Assembly: GCA_964649745.1 (NCBI GenBank)
Contig: CAZYQI010000002.1
Coordinates: 124,001-188,000 of the forward strand
Direction of reading: 5' to 3'
Length of the DNA: 64,000 nt
Origin: CAZEHS01 sp964649745
GTDB taxonomy: Bacteria; Bacillota; Clostridia; Peptostreptococcales; Acidaminobacteraceae
The notes under the pieces were generated by a model. That model had not been told where the DNA came from, did no database searches, and saw only the letters and a program-made list of their open reading frames with translations. Shown piece after piece: positions 8,429 through 16,991 of this stretch (the first letter of the stretch is position 1; each line of letters starts with the position of its first letter). The position numbers and the translations under genes are program-made.

Positions 8429-9421
8429 GTGAAAAAAATCAAGGTTATTTTGGCCGTGGTGCTTGCATTTGTAATGGTATTTCCAATGACGGGCTGCAGT
8501 CAGCCTGCTCCTGCAACGCCTGTGGAGCCGGAAGCCGCTGCACCGGCAGAAGCTGTTCCAACCATTGCGGTGCTGATTCCGGGACCGGTGGGGTATTTTG
8601 TGGCCGTTCGTCAGGGTATTGACGAAGCCGCTGTAAAAAACAATGTGAAGGTGGAGTATGCGGATGCCGGCTGGGATTCCAGCAAGCAGCTGTCTCAGGT
8701 AGAGGACTTTGTTGCTAAAAAAGTTGATATGATTGCCATCTGCAGCGTGGACGCAGAAGCAGTTAAACCGGCAATCAAGATTGCCAATGAAGCGGGAATC
8801 CCAATTCTTGCATTCACCAACGCAGTTGGAACGGATCCCAGCGGTAAGTACGAGGGTCTGGTCACCTATGTTGGACAAAACGAGGTTAAAACGGGAGAGC
8901 TGTGTGGGAATATGGCCATCCAGATGCTTGGTGAAAAGGGCGGCGATGTTGTAATGATCGAGGGCCGTCCCGGCACACCTCCCCAACGGAACCGTCGTGA
9001 GGGTTTTCTGAACGCCATCAAGGTTCAACCAAACATTAAAGATGTGTATAAGCAAACCTCCAACTGGGAAAAAGAAGAGGCCATGAAAATCGTTGAGGAC
9101 CTGATTCAGAAAAAAATGAACATGGACCTGATCTTCTGCCAGGATGACAACTCCGCCATCGGAGCGGGCATGGCATTGAAAGAAGCCGGGCTCAAGGACA
9201 AGGTTCTGGTTATTGGTCTTGGAGGGTCCAAGGATGGACTTCAGGCGATTAAAGACGGACTCATGGATCGAACCACGTATATGTCTGCTGCATTGGAAGG
9301 CTCCACTGCCATCGACATGTGCGCAAAGCACCTGAAGGGCGAAGCGGTAGAAGCGGTAACCGAGATTGTACAGGTGGAAGTAAACAAAGAAAATGTGGAT
9401 CAGTTTAAGGGTGAATGGTAA
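8429..9421 (+). CDS. Sugar ABC transporter substrate-binding lipoprotein (RbsB type)
   Basis: A 330-residue extracellular binding protein anchored as a lipoprotein. The signal peptide ends in a lipobox (PMTGC, Cys23) and is followed by an Ala/Pro/Glu-rich linker. The mature part has the type I periplasmic-binding fold: TIAVLIPGPVGYFVAVRQGI, VDMIAICSVDAEAVKPAI, VGQNEVKTGELCG and DLIFCQDDNSAIGAGMAL. GTG is used as start with GAGGAGG 8-10 nt upstream. The gene order ATPase-permease-binding protein places it last in the importer. Confidence 0.92.
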   Translation: MKKIKVILAVVLAFVMVFPMTGCSQPAPATPVEPEAAAPAEAVPTIAVLIPGPVGYFVAVRQGIDEAAVKNNVKVEYADAGWDSSKQLSQVEDFVAKKVDMIAICSVDAEAVKPAIKIANEAGIPILAFTNAVGTDPSGKYEGLVTYVGQNEVKTGELCGNMAIQMLGEKGGDVVMIEGRPGTPPQRNRREGFLNAIKVQPNIKDVYKQTSNWEKEEAMKIVEDLIQKKMNMDLIFCQDDNSAIGAGMALKEAGLKDKVLVIGLGGSKDGLQAIKDGLMDRTTYMSAALEGSTAIDMCAKHLKGEAVEAVTEIVQVEVNKENVDQFKGEW

Positions 9422-9468
9422 AAAAAAGAGCTGTTGATTAACAACAGCGCCAAAGGGAAAAACAAATG

Positions 9469-9496
9469 AGTTGGTACCTGGGGCCAGGTACCAACT
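9469..9496. repeat. Perfect 12-bp inverted repeat after the binding-protein gene
   Basis: AGTTGGTACCTG (9469-9480) and its exact complement (9485-9496) are separated by GGGC. The following bases (TTCATTATA) are not a strong T-run, so termination would be weak. It could be an attenuator or mRNA stabiliser after the highly expressed binding-protein gene, or one copy of a dispersed palindromic element; copy number is unknown from this window. A smaller stem (9430-9436 with 9442-9448) precedes it. Confidence 0.6.
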
Positions 9497-9585
9497 TTCA
9501 TTATATCACATCCTGTATAGCGTACCGGACAGTAGGGTGACAAGGCGTCACAAGGCCGGCAAAGGATGAATCGAGAGGTGTAAGA

Positions 9586-10560
9586 ATGATTCGGCAAAAT
9601 AAATTCTATGTTTCTGTGGATGGTGGCGGCACGAAAACGCAACTGTGCGCCTATAACCATTACAGCAACACACGGAATTATTTTCATACGGGAAGTACCA
9701 ATTACAAAAATGTTGGAGAACACCAGGCATCGGAAAATCTGCGCAGGGGGTTCGAAGCCCTGAAGAGCAGCCTTGACATTGGGCAGGATGAGCTATACGG
9801 GTGTGTTTTAGGCCTGTCTGGCCTGGATACCGAGCCGGATAGGATCGTTTTGGAAAGAATGGCTGAAAAGGCTGGTATTTCAAAGGTGAACCGGTATATT
9901 TGCAATGATTCGGAGCTGGCATTCCATGCTGTTGGGCGAAAGCCCGGTCTCGTTATTATCTGCGGCACCGGTTCCATCGTATACGGATTCACGGCCGATG
10001 GGAGCCAACACAGGGCAGGTGGCTGGGGAAGCGGAATCAGCGATCTGGGTTCAGGCTATTGGATAGGGGCCCAGGCCCTTCAGCAGGCCCTGCTGTACTG
10101 CGACGGGTGCCGGGAATACCTGGATATCTTCGGTGATATTGCAGCATTTTACGGGGTGGAGGGGATCCGGGAACTTCCGAAAACCGTTACGGCCCTTAAG
10201 GGCCATCAGATCGCATCGGTGGCCCGATTGATAGCCCAACAGGCTGAATCAGGAAACGTCTTTGCCTGTGATCTTCTGGATACGGCAGCAGAGCATCTCG
10301 CGGCTCTGGGGAACTCCGTTTACAAAGAACTGAATTTCGCATTGGAAAAGCAGGTGGATGTGGTTCTGGCAGGGGGACTGTTCAATAGTACGGTGATGCG
10401 GAAAAATATTGAAGAAAAGTTGAATAGGAACTATAAGCTGACAAATCTCCACGTTTCCAGGGGAGAGGGCGATCCGGTTGACGGAGGCGTTGTCATTGCC
10501 CTGGAGCGATTTGAAAATATCAGGAAGGAAGGTGCGGACCTTGTCCCATATGGAAAATGA
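9586..10560 (+). CDS. BadF/NAGK-type sugar kinase, probable N-acetylglucosamine kinase
   Basis: A 324-residue ASKHA-fold ATPase of the BadF/BadG/BcrA/BcrD family, which includes N-acetylglucosamine kinases. The phosphate-1 motif is SVDGGGTKTQ at residues 9-18. GLSGLDTEPD and ICGTGSIVYGF follow, and the adenosine region is VVLAGGLFNST. The segment RAGGWGSGISDLGSGYWIGAQAL is typical of the GlcNAc-kinase branch. No BcrD-type cysteines are seen, so a benzoyl-CoA reductase activator is unlikely. It would phosphorylate the sugar delivered by the upstream importer. GAGAGGTG supports the start. The next gene starts inside its 3' end. Confidence 0.8.
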   Translation: MIRQNKFYVSVDGGGTKTQLCAYNHYSNTRNYFHTGSTNYKNVGEHQASENLRRGFEALKSSLDIGQDELYGCVLGLSGLDTEPDRIVLERMAEKAGISKVNRYICNDSELAFHAVGRKPGLVIICGTGSIVYGFTADGSQHRAGGWGSGISDLGSGYWIGAQALQQALLYCDGCREYLDIFGDIAAFYGVEGIRELPKTVTALKGHQIASVARLIAQQAESGNVFACDLLDTAAEHLAALGNSVYKELNFALEKQVDVVLAGGLFNSTVMRKNIEEKLNRNYKLTNLHVSRGEGDPVDGGVVIALERFENIRKEGADLVPYGK

Positions 10561-11578
10561 AATCCGCGAACAGCCGGATGTTCTTCGCAGATGCTTGAAA
10601 GAAACGATTCCCAGAAGTAAAATGTTTGCCGCTGCCATGGCGGAGCAAGAGATTCATGCCATCTTTATTGCAGCCCGGGGAACATCTGATCACGCGGCTC
10701 TTTTCGGGAAATATGTTTTTGAAACGGTTAACGGAATTCCTGTAGGCTTCGCAGCTCCATCGGTTCACACAGGTTATGAAAAGCCGGTTCACTACAAAAA
10801 TGCCCTTATCATCGGAATATCCCAGTCGGGACAGGCAGAGGATGTCTTGGAAGTGATGCGGAACGGGAGGCGCCAGGGCTGTGTGACCGTGGGCATTACC
10901 AATGATGGGGAGTCACCCATTGCCCGGGAGGCAACATGGCATTTTCCCTGTTTGGCCGGGGAAGAAAAAAGCGTAGCGGCCACAAAGACATTTTTGGCTC
11001 AAATGATGATTCTTTCGGTTCTTTCAGCGGCGATGGCAGGGGATGTCCAGGGGATAGAAAAGCTTCTTGCCATGCCGGAAACAGTTGCCAAAGCCCTGCT
11101 TCCGGCAGAATATGTACGGGAGCGGATCACAGAATTTCGGGATATGAAAGCGTGTTTTGTTTTGTCTCGGGGGCTCAATTATCCCATTGCATTGGAAGCG
11201 GCCTTGAAAATTCAAGAAACCTGCTATGTGCGGGCTCAGGGCTACGCCATTTCCGATTTTCATCACGGCCCCTTTGCCATGGTGGCTCCTGGGACGACGG
11301 TAATTCTTTTGGCACCTCAAGGTCCCATGTATGCCAATGCGGTTGAAATTCTGGACAAGCTTGAAAAAACCGGGGCTCAAACGTTTATTATTTCCAACGA
11401 CGATAGCCTGCTGGAGCGGGGAACGGCTTCCATACGGATTCCGGAAGCAGATGACGATATCACGGCGGCGTTCCTTAACGCGGTTACCATTCAGCAGATT
11501 GCCTGTCAGCTGGCAATGCTTAAGGGGCTTGACCCGGATACGCCCCGAGGTCTTAAAAAAGTGACGGTGACACGATAA
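10541..11578 (+). CDS. SIS-domain sugar-phosphate isomerase/deaminase (GlmS-C/NagB-II-like)
   Basis: A 345-residue protein with two SIS sugar-phosphate-binding domains, like the isomerase half of GlmS without the glutaminase. SIS-1 contains AARGTSDHAALFGKY and IGISQSGQAEDV; SIS-2 contains SRGLNYPIALEAALKIQE followed by GYAISDFHHGPFAMV. Such free-standing proteins act as glucosamine-6-phosphate deaminases (NagB-II, AgaS) or fructosamine-phosphate deglycases. With a GlcNAc-type kinase upstream, deamination to fructose-6-phosphate is the best guess. No nagA deacetylase is present. The start is probably the TTG at 10541, 7 nt after AAGGAAGGTG; the first ATG (10550) is too far from it. It overlaps the kinase gene by 20 nt, so translation is probably coupled. 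Confidence 0.8.
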   Translation: MSHMENEIREQPDVLRRCLKETIPRSKMFAAAMAEQEIHAIFIAARGTSDHAALFGKYVFETVNGIPVGFAAPSVHTGYEKPVHYKNALIIGISQSGQAEDVLEVMRNGRRQGCVTVGITNDGESPIAREATWHFPCLAGEEKSVAATKTFLAQMMILSVLSAAMAGDVQGIEKLLAMPETVAKALLPAEYVRERITEFRDMKACFVLSRGLNYPIALEAALKIQETCYVRAQGYAISDFHHGPFAMVAPGTTVILLAPQGPMYANAVEILDKLEKTGAQTFIISNDDSLLERGTASIRIPEADDDITAAFLNAVTIQQIACQLAMLKGLDPDTPRGLKKVTVTR

Positions 11579-11715
11579 AGGAATCCTTCAAGCCCATGGC
11601 CTCCCGTTCCGATGGATTGTTCAGCCTCCCACCTGTTTTTTTTAATCATAGGAAGTGTATGTGCAGAACCGCTGGGTATAGATGTCCAAACGGGAATAAC
11701 GGGCAGAGGTGATGG

Positions 11716-13785
11716 ATGATGCGGAAAAAATACAGTGAATTACCGCTTAGATCGGTGTTGGTCTATATTTTTTTCGGGAGTTGCTGGATTCTTTTCTCGG
11801 ATCAGTTATTGGGAGCTATGAAACTTGAAAGGGAGATTCACATTCAGGTTTCCATGTATAAGGGCTGGCTGTTTATCAGCGTTACCGCCGTGCTTCTTTA
11901 TATGATAATCGTAAGAGATTATAATAAATTGAATGGCCTCAATGTGGACTTAAGCACAAAAAATGATGAACTGACAGCCTCCAACGAAGAAATTCACGCC
12001 CTGTATGAAGAAATGGCCGCCTCGGAAGAAGCCCTTCATGAAAACTTCAATGAGCTGCAAGCCTATCGCTATAAATTGGAAGAGAGCGACGAACGTTATC
12101 GCCTGGTATTGAAGGCCAGCCAGGAAGGATTTTGGGACTACTGGGTACGGGATCAGCGATTGGAGGTATCGGAGGGTTTCTGCAGGATACTGGGATTTTC
12201 GTATGATGAACGTTCAGAGGTTGAAAATTCGATGTTTGAAAGGGTTCACCCAGAGGATTTTTTCAGAGTGCAGTGGCTCAGGGATAACCAAGCAATGCGG
12301 GAACAGGAGACGCGGAGCTATCCTATCCGTCTCCTAAGCAAAGAGGGGAATTACCGCTGGGTACTCAGCAACGCCATTGTCATCAAGGATGATCAGGGAG
12401 AACCGATACGCGTTGTAGGGGCCCATAAGGATATCCATGAAGAAATGCTTCAGCGGGAACGGGTGGAGCACTATGCCTTCCATGATCCGGCCACGGGTTT
12501 TTACAACCGTGATTATCTGATCGATACGGTACAGCGGTATATTGCAAAGAACTGTTCCGGGCCCCCGGGGATCGGCTTGCTGTCGGTTGGGGTCCCGTCT
12601 ATCAAGCGTATTACCAGTATTTATGGACTCAATATTTCGGAGGTCGTCCACTACCAGGTGGGGATGGCACTAAAAGAAGCATTCTCTCAAACAGAGAATA
12701 TAGGTGTTCTTTCCCAAGGCAGATTTGGAATTCTGATTGAACAGGCGTGGGAAGAGGGCATACTTGACCGATGCATTGAGCAATTGGAGTATGCGATGGC
12801 CGCGCCTATTTGGGTAAACCAGGTGGATGTCAGTGTGTCCCTGGCTTACGGTCTTGCCATTCCCGAAGAGGGGGAACCGGACCCCTACAAAATGCTTCAA
12901 CAGGCAGAGACAGCCATGGAATATGGTGTTGAGAATCCGGGAGGCGCCCGGATCGTTCGTTTTGAGCCACGGATGCAGGAGGAAAAGGAGTATCTGGGGC
13001 GAATAGAGCACCTGATGAAGCGGGCGGTGGAGAATCGCGAGTTTCATCTGGTTTATCAGCCCCAGGTGGGGAATTGTTCAACAGAGGGGATTCTGGGATA
13101 TGAGGCTCTGCTCCGTTGGAACAGCCCGGAGCTGGGATTTGTTCCTCCGGATGTGTTTATTCCTCTGGCAGAGTCGGAAGGCCATATTGAAGGAATCGGG
13201 CAGTTTGTCGTTGAGGAGGCTTGCCGCTTCATCCGGGATTACACGCGGATACACGGCGCTCCGGTACGGGTGTCCGTCAACGCCTCCTTCCTGGAGCTGA
13301 TGAACGCCCGTTATATCGTGCAGCTGGCACGGCAAACCGAGATATACGGCATAGCATCGGAGCTCCTATCCATCGAAATAACTGAAACCGCCATATCGCA
13401 GTATATGGACGCTGTTATTGACAATCTGCAGATCCTCCGGGACGTTGGCTTCGAAGTGCATCTTGATGACTTTGGCACCGGTTACTCTTCCCTGAACCAT
13501 TTGGGGCGACTTCCGGTGAATATGCTGAAGGTGGACAGAAGCTTTGTATGGGAGCTGGAGAACTCTCCGCGGCAGCAATCGTTGGTTGAGCTGATCATCC
13601 GCGTTGCCCATCAGCTGGACATGAAGGTTTGCGCCGAAGGGGTGGAGACAGAGCATCAGTTTCGGATGCTGCAGGGAATGGGATGCGATGTGTATCAGGG
13701 ATATCTGTTCGCACGGCCGATGAAGGAGGAAGAGCTTCTTACAGGGGAATGGAAGCCGTCAACGATGTGGGAAGGCCTATTTTGA
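11716..13785 (+). CDS. Membrane PAS-GGDEF(degenerate)-EAL protein, probable c-di-GMP phosphodiesterase
   Basis: A 689-residue signalling protein. Two N-terminal membrane helices (about residues 12-30 and 52-70) are followed by a glutamate-rich coiled coil. Next is a PAS domain (residues 125-245) with a PAC-like end (DDQGEPIRVVGAHKDI), then a GGDEF-fold domain and an EAL domain. The GGDEF signature is replaced by SQGRF (residues 333-337), so cyclase activity is not expected. The EAL domain keeps E463-A-L, the metal and loop motif D584-D-F-G-T-G and KVDRSF, so c-di-GMP hydrolysis is likely, perhaps tuned by the degenerate GGDEF domain. ATG 11716 or 11719 both fit AGAGGTG. It is a single-gene unit closed by a terminator. 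Confidence 0.9.
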   Translation: MMRKKYSELPLRSVLVYIFFGSCWILFSDQLLGAMKLEREIHIQVSMYKGWLFISVTAVLLYMIIVRDYNKLNGLNVDLSTKNDELTASNEEIHALYEEMAASEEALHENFNELQAYRYKLEESDERYRLVLKASQEGFWDYWVRDQRLEVSEGFCRILGFSYDERSEVENSMFERVHPEDFFRVQWLRDNQAMREQETRSYPIRLLSKEGNYRWVLSNAIVIKDDQGEPIRVVGAHKDIHEEMLQRERVEHYAFHDPATGFYNRDYLIDTVQRYIAKNCSGPPGIGLLSVGVPSIKRITSIYGLNISEVVHYQVGMALKEAFSQTENIGVLSQGRFGILIEQAWEEGILDRCIEQLEYAMAAPIWVNQVDVSVSLAYGLAIPEEGEPDPYKMLQQAETAMEYGVENPGGARIVRFEPRMQEEKEYLGRIEHLMKRAVENREFHLVYQPQVGNCSTEGILGYEALLRWNSPELGFVPPDVFIPLAESEGHIEGIGQFVVEEACRFIRDYTRIHGAPVRVSVNASFLELMNARYIVQLARQTEIYGIASELLSIEITETAISQYMDAVIDNLQILRDVGFEVHLDDFGTGYSSLNHLGRLPVNMLKVDRSFVWELENSPRQQSLVELIIRVAHQLDMKVCAEGVETEHQFRMLQGMGCDVYQGYLFARPMKEEELLTGEWKPSTMWEGLF

Positions 13786-13807
13786 ATAGGGGCACAGGAG
13801 AGGAACA

Positions 13808-13850
13808 AACCCGAAGAGCAGCTGCTATATACGCTCTTCGGGTTTTGTTT
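13808..13850 (+). terminator. Rho-independent terminator after the EAL protein gene
   Basis: AACCCGAAGAGC (13808-13819) pairs exactly with 13833-13844 across a 13-nt loop and is followed by TTGTTTG. It ends the single-gene EAL transcription unit. Confidence 0.85.
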
Positions 13851-13980
13851 GTCAGGAAGAGATATTGCGCCGGGTGCGGGGGATGGTCAGACTTTTTAAG
13901 GTATAATTAGGTGACTGCACCAACAGAGGTTTGGATAGTGTTTGAGAAGTGTTTAACAGTAGTGAAGAAAATTTTTGTTT

Positions 13981-14021
13981 AAACGGTGAATTCACGGTTT
14001 CTAAAAGCCTCGCTCATATAA
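13981..14021 (+). promoter_or_regulatory. Putative operator palindrome and -10 box upstream of nhaC-like gene
   Basis: An 18-bp dyad (13981-13998) with the perfect core GTGAATTCAC and one mismatched pair lies where a -35 element should be, 17-18 bp before TATAAT (14016-14021). There is no good -35 hexamer, which suits an activated promoter or a repressor site. Both ideas are inference. Confidence 0.35.
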
Positions 14022-14046
14022 TGAAAGAAAAAAAGGAGGTCTTGCA

Positions 14047-15501
14047 ATGGAAGGAAAGAAAAAAGAACTGACGCAACCGTCTTTTGGAACAGCCGCACTG
14101 ATCGTAGTCTTCCTATTTGCTGTTTTGCTTGTTCAAGTTGTGCAGTTGGGTACGCCGGACATTCACATGACGCTGATTTTTGCCATCAGCTTTGCAACAG
14201 CGGTGCTGATGCTGTCGGGCATGAAGTGGGAAAAAATCGAAGAGGGTATAACCCACGGCTGTAAAATCGCCACAATCCCCATGCTGATTCTCATGTTTAT
14301 CGGCATGCTGATCCCGGCATGGATCGCCTCCGGCACCATCCCCGTGCTGATGTATTATGGTCTGCAAATGATCTCGCCCTCCATGTTCCTTGTGACGGCT
14401 GCGCTGATCTGTTCTGTGGCTTCCATGTCAACGGGAAGCAGCTGGACTACCGGCGCCACCTTTGGCGTGGCCTTTATGGGCATCAGTATCGGCCTTGGCA
14501 TTCCTCCGGCCATGGCTGCAGGAGCCATTATCTCCGGGGCCATCATCGGTGACAAGCTGTCCCCCCTGTCCGATTCAACCAACCTGGCTGCCGGTGTCTG
14601 CGAAACGGATCTTTTCAAGCACGTCAAGAGTATGCTGTACACCACCGTTCCCGCCTTTATCATCTCCATCGCCCTGTATTTCGTTTTGGGTATGAAATAC
14701 ACGGCATCTTCAGTGGATACCGCTGCGGTAACCACCATCCTGCAAGGGCTGTCCGGTAACTTCAACGTGTCCCCCATGGCGGCTCTCATTACCCTGATCC
14801 CGCTGGTTTCGGTTGTTGTGATGGCCTACAAGAAGGTGAGCGCACTGGCGGCCATGGTTATCGCATCGTTGCTGGGAATGGTTATTGCCATGGTGCTGAA
14901 CGGCTATAACCTCTATGAACTCATGGGCTTTATGAACTACGGCTTTGTCATCGATACAGGGCTGGCCGATGTGGATAAGCTACTGAACCGGGGCGGGCTT
15001 CAGTCCATGATGTGGACCATTTCACTGGGCTACCTGGGCCTCAGCTACGGTGGCGTTCTGGAGAAAACAGGCACGCTGTCGGCTCTGCTGGATAAGATGA
15101 AGGGCGCCACCAAAAATGCGCGGAACCTTATCACAACCCATGTTGTAGCCACCATCGTGGTCAATATGCTGTCCTCCAGCCAATATGTTTCCATCCTGAT
15201 ACCGGGGCGAATGTTCCTTTCATCCTACGACAAGCTGGGTATTAAGCGTTATGTGGCCTCCAGAACCTGTGAAGATGCGGGGACTGTAACCTCTCCCTTG
15301 GTGCCCTGGGGTCTGTGCGGAGTATTCTTTGCCGGCACACTGGGCGTATCGACCATGGCTTATCTTCCCTATACTTTCTTGGCGCTGATTGTACCGGTCA
15401 TTGCCGTGTTGTATGCCTTCACGGGGAAATTCGTTTGGTACAACACCGCTGAAGAACAGGCGGAGATTCAGAAGGATTATCAGGAAAATACCGCAGGGTA
15501 G
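14047..15501 (+). CDS. NhaC family Na+/H+ antiporter-like transporter
   Basis: A 484-residue polytopic membrane protein with about 11-12 hydrophobic helices. NhaC landmarks include SVASMSTGSSWTTGATFGVAFMG-type sequence around residues 118-140, then GAIISGAIIGDKLSPLSDSTNLAA, and SRTCEDAGTVTSPLVPWGLCG near the C-terminus. NhaC proteins exchange Na+ for H+; relatives encoded beside hydrolases may exchange organic anions instead. AAAGGAGG lies 6 nt before the ATG. The gene begins a co-directional set with an M20 hydrolase and an amidohydrolase, so a role in uptake or energisation for N-acyl or amide substrates is possible but unproven. Confidence 0.9.
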   Translation: MEGKKKELTQPSFGTAALIVVFLFAVLLVQVVQLGTPDIHMTLIFAISFATAVLMLSGMKWEKIEEGITHGCKIATIPMLILMFIGMLIPAWIASGTIPVLMYYGLQMISPSMFLVTAALICSVASMSTGSSWTTGATFGVAFMGISIGLGIPPAMAAGAIISGAIIGDKLSPLSDSTNLAAGVCETDLFKHVKSMLYTTVPAFIISIALYFVLGMKYTASSVDTAAVTTILQGLSGNFNVSPMAALITLIPLVSVVVMAYKKVSALAAMVIASLLGMVIAMVLNGYNLYELMGFMNYGFVIDTGLADVDKLLNRGGLQSMMWTISLGYLGLSYGGVLEKTGTLSALLDKMKGATKNARNLITTHVVATIVVNMLSSSQYVSILIPGRMFLSSYDKLGIKRYVASRTCEDAGTVTSPLVPWGLCGVFFAGTLGVSTMAYLPYTFLALIVPVIAVLYAFTGKFVWYNTAEEQAEIQKDYQENTAG

Positions 15502-15620
15502 GATTTAGGCCTGGAGAGAGGCCGACATTCATGCTGTCATTTAAAAAGTGAGACAGCCCGCTGCCGTGAGGTTGGAGCGGCAGCGGACTGAACGCCAATG
15601 AAAAAACAGAGAGGGTTGTC

Positions 15621-16805
15621 ATGCTGGATAGGAATGAAATGCTGGAACTGATGAAGTCGCTGATTTCAAGACCGAGCCCGTACTTCGAGGAAGATCATAT
15701 CATGGAGTTTGTTGCGGCCTGGTTTCGGAGTCATGGAATGAATGCGGAAATTCATGAATACCATGAGGAGAAGATCACAGGCTTTAAAGGCAAGAATGTT
15801 GTGCTGGTGCTGGACGGCGGTGAACCCGGCCCCACCCTTTGCATGAACGGGCATCTGGATACGGTAAAGCTTTGCAACGGATGGACTAGGGACCCTCATG
15901 CAGCGGTGGTGGAAGGGGACAGGGTTTACGGTCTGGGGGCCCTGGACATGAAATCGGGCTGCGCCTCCACGATGTTGGCGATAAAGGCATTTGCCAAAGA
16001 GCACCGCAGGTTTAAAGGAAAGATCATTGCCACCTATGTATCCGTTGAGGAAGGCCCCTTTGGCTTGGGCACCAACGCACTGATTGAGGACGGCCTGCTG
16101 GACGGTGTTGATTTTTCATTGGTTACAGAGCCCTCTGCGGGCTTCACCCATAAGCCCTTTCCTGTGATTTGTCTGGGTGCCCGTGGGGGATACGGTCTGG
16201 AGATCGAATTCTTTGGAAAATCCGCTCATGCCGCCATGCCAGAGGATGGGAAGAGTGCGGTATTGGATGCCTCCCGGGTGATCTGCGAGTTAGAAAGCGC
16301 TGAATATATCACCGATCCCCATTTGGGTACCGGAACAGCCTGTGTGGTTGCGATGGAAAGCGACGGAGGCGCATGCAGCGTTCCGGACTATGCCAAGGTT
16401 AAACTCTTCTGGCATATTGTTGTGGGAGAAAATCCGAGCACCATTGAAAGGGAAATCCGAAACGCTGTAGAGCGTGCACAAATACAGTGTGATTACCGCA
16501 TAAAGTTCAGAGACGCGCCCAGTGAAGGTTCTCAAGGATTTATGCCATACACCGTTGATGAAGCAGATCCCTTGGTGAAGGCATTTATGAACTCGGCAAC
16601 GGCAGTTTGCGGAGAGGAACCGGCGAAAGCGTATTTCCAAAGCATTGGAGATTTCAATTATTTAGGGACGCGATTAGGAGCGCCCACGGTGATTTTCGGT
16701 GCGGAAGGAGAAAATTTTCACGGTCAGGATGAGTACGCAACACTGTCTTCAACGGTAAAAACAGGTGAAGTGATTTATCACTTTCTAAAAGAGGTCCTGA
16801 TTTAG
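15621..16805 (+). CDS. M20 family metallo-hydrolase (ArgE/DapE/YgeY-like)
   Basis: A 394-residue cytoplasmic zinc hydrolase for N-acyl amino acids or small peptides. All expected metal and catalytic positions are visible: NGHLDTV (H78, D80), GALDMKSG (D109), the catalytic pair E143-E144 in VSVEEG, an acidic ligand in TEPSAG and a final histidine in GAEGENFHGQDEY. A dimerisation domain (about residues 190-310) with GKSAHAAMPEDGKSA lies in the middle. The sequence is closest in feel to the YgeY/ArgE group, but the substrate cannot be read. The gene lies 119 bp after the NhaC gene, with an intervening GC-rich hairpin that lacks a T-tract. Confidence 0.88.
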   Translation: MLDRNEMLELMKSLISRPSPYFEEDHIMEFVAAWFRSHGMNAEIHEYHEEKITGFKGKNVVLVLDGGEPGPTLCMNGHLDTVKLCNGWTRDPHAAVVEGDRVYGLGALDMKSGCASTMLAIKAFAKEHRRFKGKIIATYVSVEEGPFGLGTNALIEDGLLDGVDFSLVTEPSAGFTHKPFPVICLGARGGYGLEIEFFGKSAHAAMPEDGKSAVLDASRVICELESAEYITDPHLGTGTACVVAMESDGGACSVPDYAKVKLFWHIVVGENPSTIEREIRNAVERAQIQCDYRIKFRDAPSEGSQGFMPYTVDEADPLVKAFMNSATAVCGEEPAKAYFQSIGDFNYLGTRLGAPTVIFGAEGENFHGQDEYATLSSTVKTGEVIYHFLKEVLI

Positions 16806-16823
16806 AAGACGGTTGAAAAACCT

Positions 16824-16954
16824 ACTATAGCCACGGATAACACGGATTTTCACAAAAGGGGATAGCTGCCTTTGGATCTCATTTTTAGAGAGGGGCGTAG
16901 CTGACGGGGAAGTAGGAACACCGTGCCCTTCATCCGCGTTATCCGTGGCATAGA
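16824..16954. mobile_element. MITE-like inverted-repeat element
   Basis: An 18-bp terminal inverted repeat (16830-16847, GCCACGGATAACACGGAT, with 16932-16949, one mismatch) brackets about 84 bp of noncoding sequence. The flanks CTATA and ATAG extend the symmetry with a one-base slip. No transposase is encoded. The same kind of CCACGGAT...ATCCGTGG arm is known to me as a short dispersed repeat in many bacterial genomes, so I read this as a non-autonomous mobile or palindromic element inserted between the M20 and amidohydrolase genes. Confidence 0.55.
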
Positions 16955-16991
16955 TCTTTTCACCGGACTTCCAAACCGCGGTGATTTGAAT

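Noticed and set aside
8423..9331. 302-residue minus-strand frame over the sugar-binding protein gene
   Set aside because: Shadow of the lipoprotein gene, which has a lipobox, a ribosome site and family motifs.
11579..11715. Terminator after the SIS gene at the eight-T run near 11635
   Set aside because: No convincing GC-rich stem precedes the T-run; only weak 4-5 bp pairings are visible.
11579..11715. c-di-GMP riboswitch upstream of the EAL protein gene
   Set aside because: No GEMM-type conserved core could be found in the leader.
13902..13907. TATAAT as a promoter for the nhaC-like gene
   Set aside because: No -35-like hexamer at 16-18 bp, and another TATAAT lies closer to the gene.
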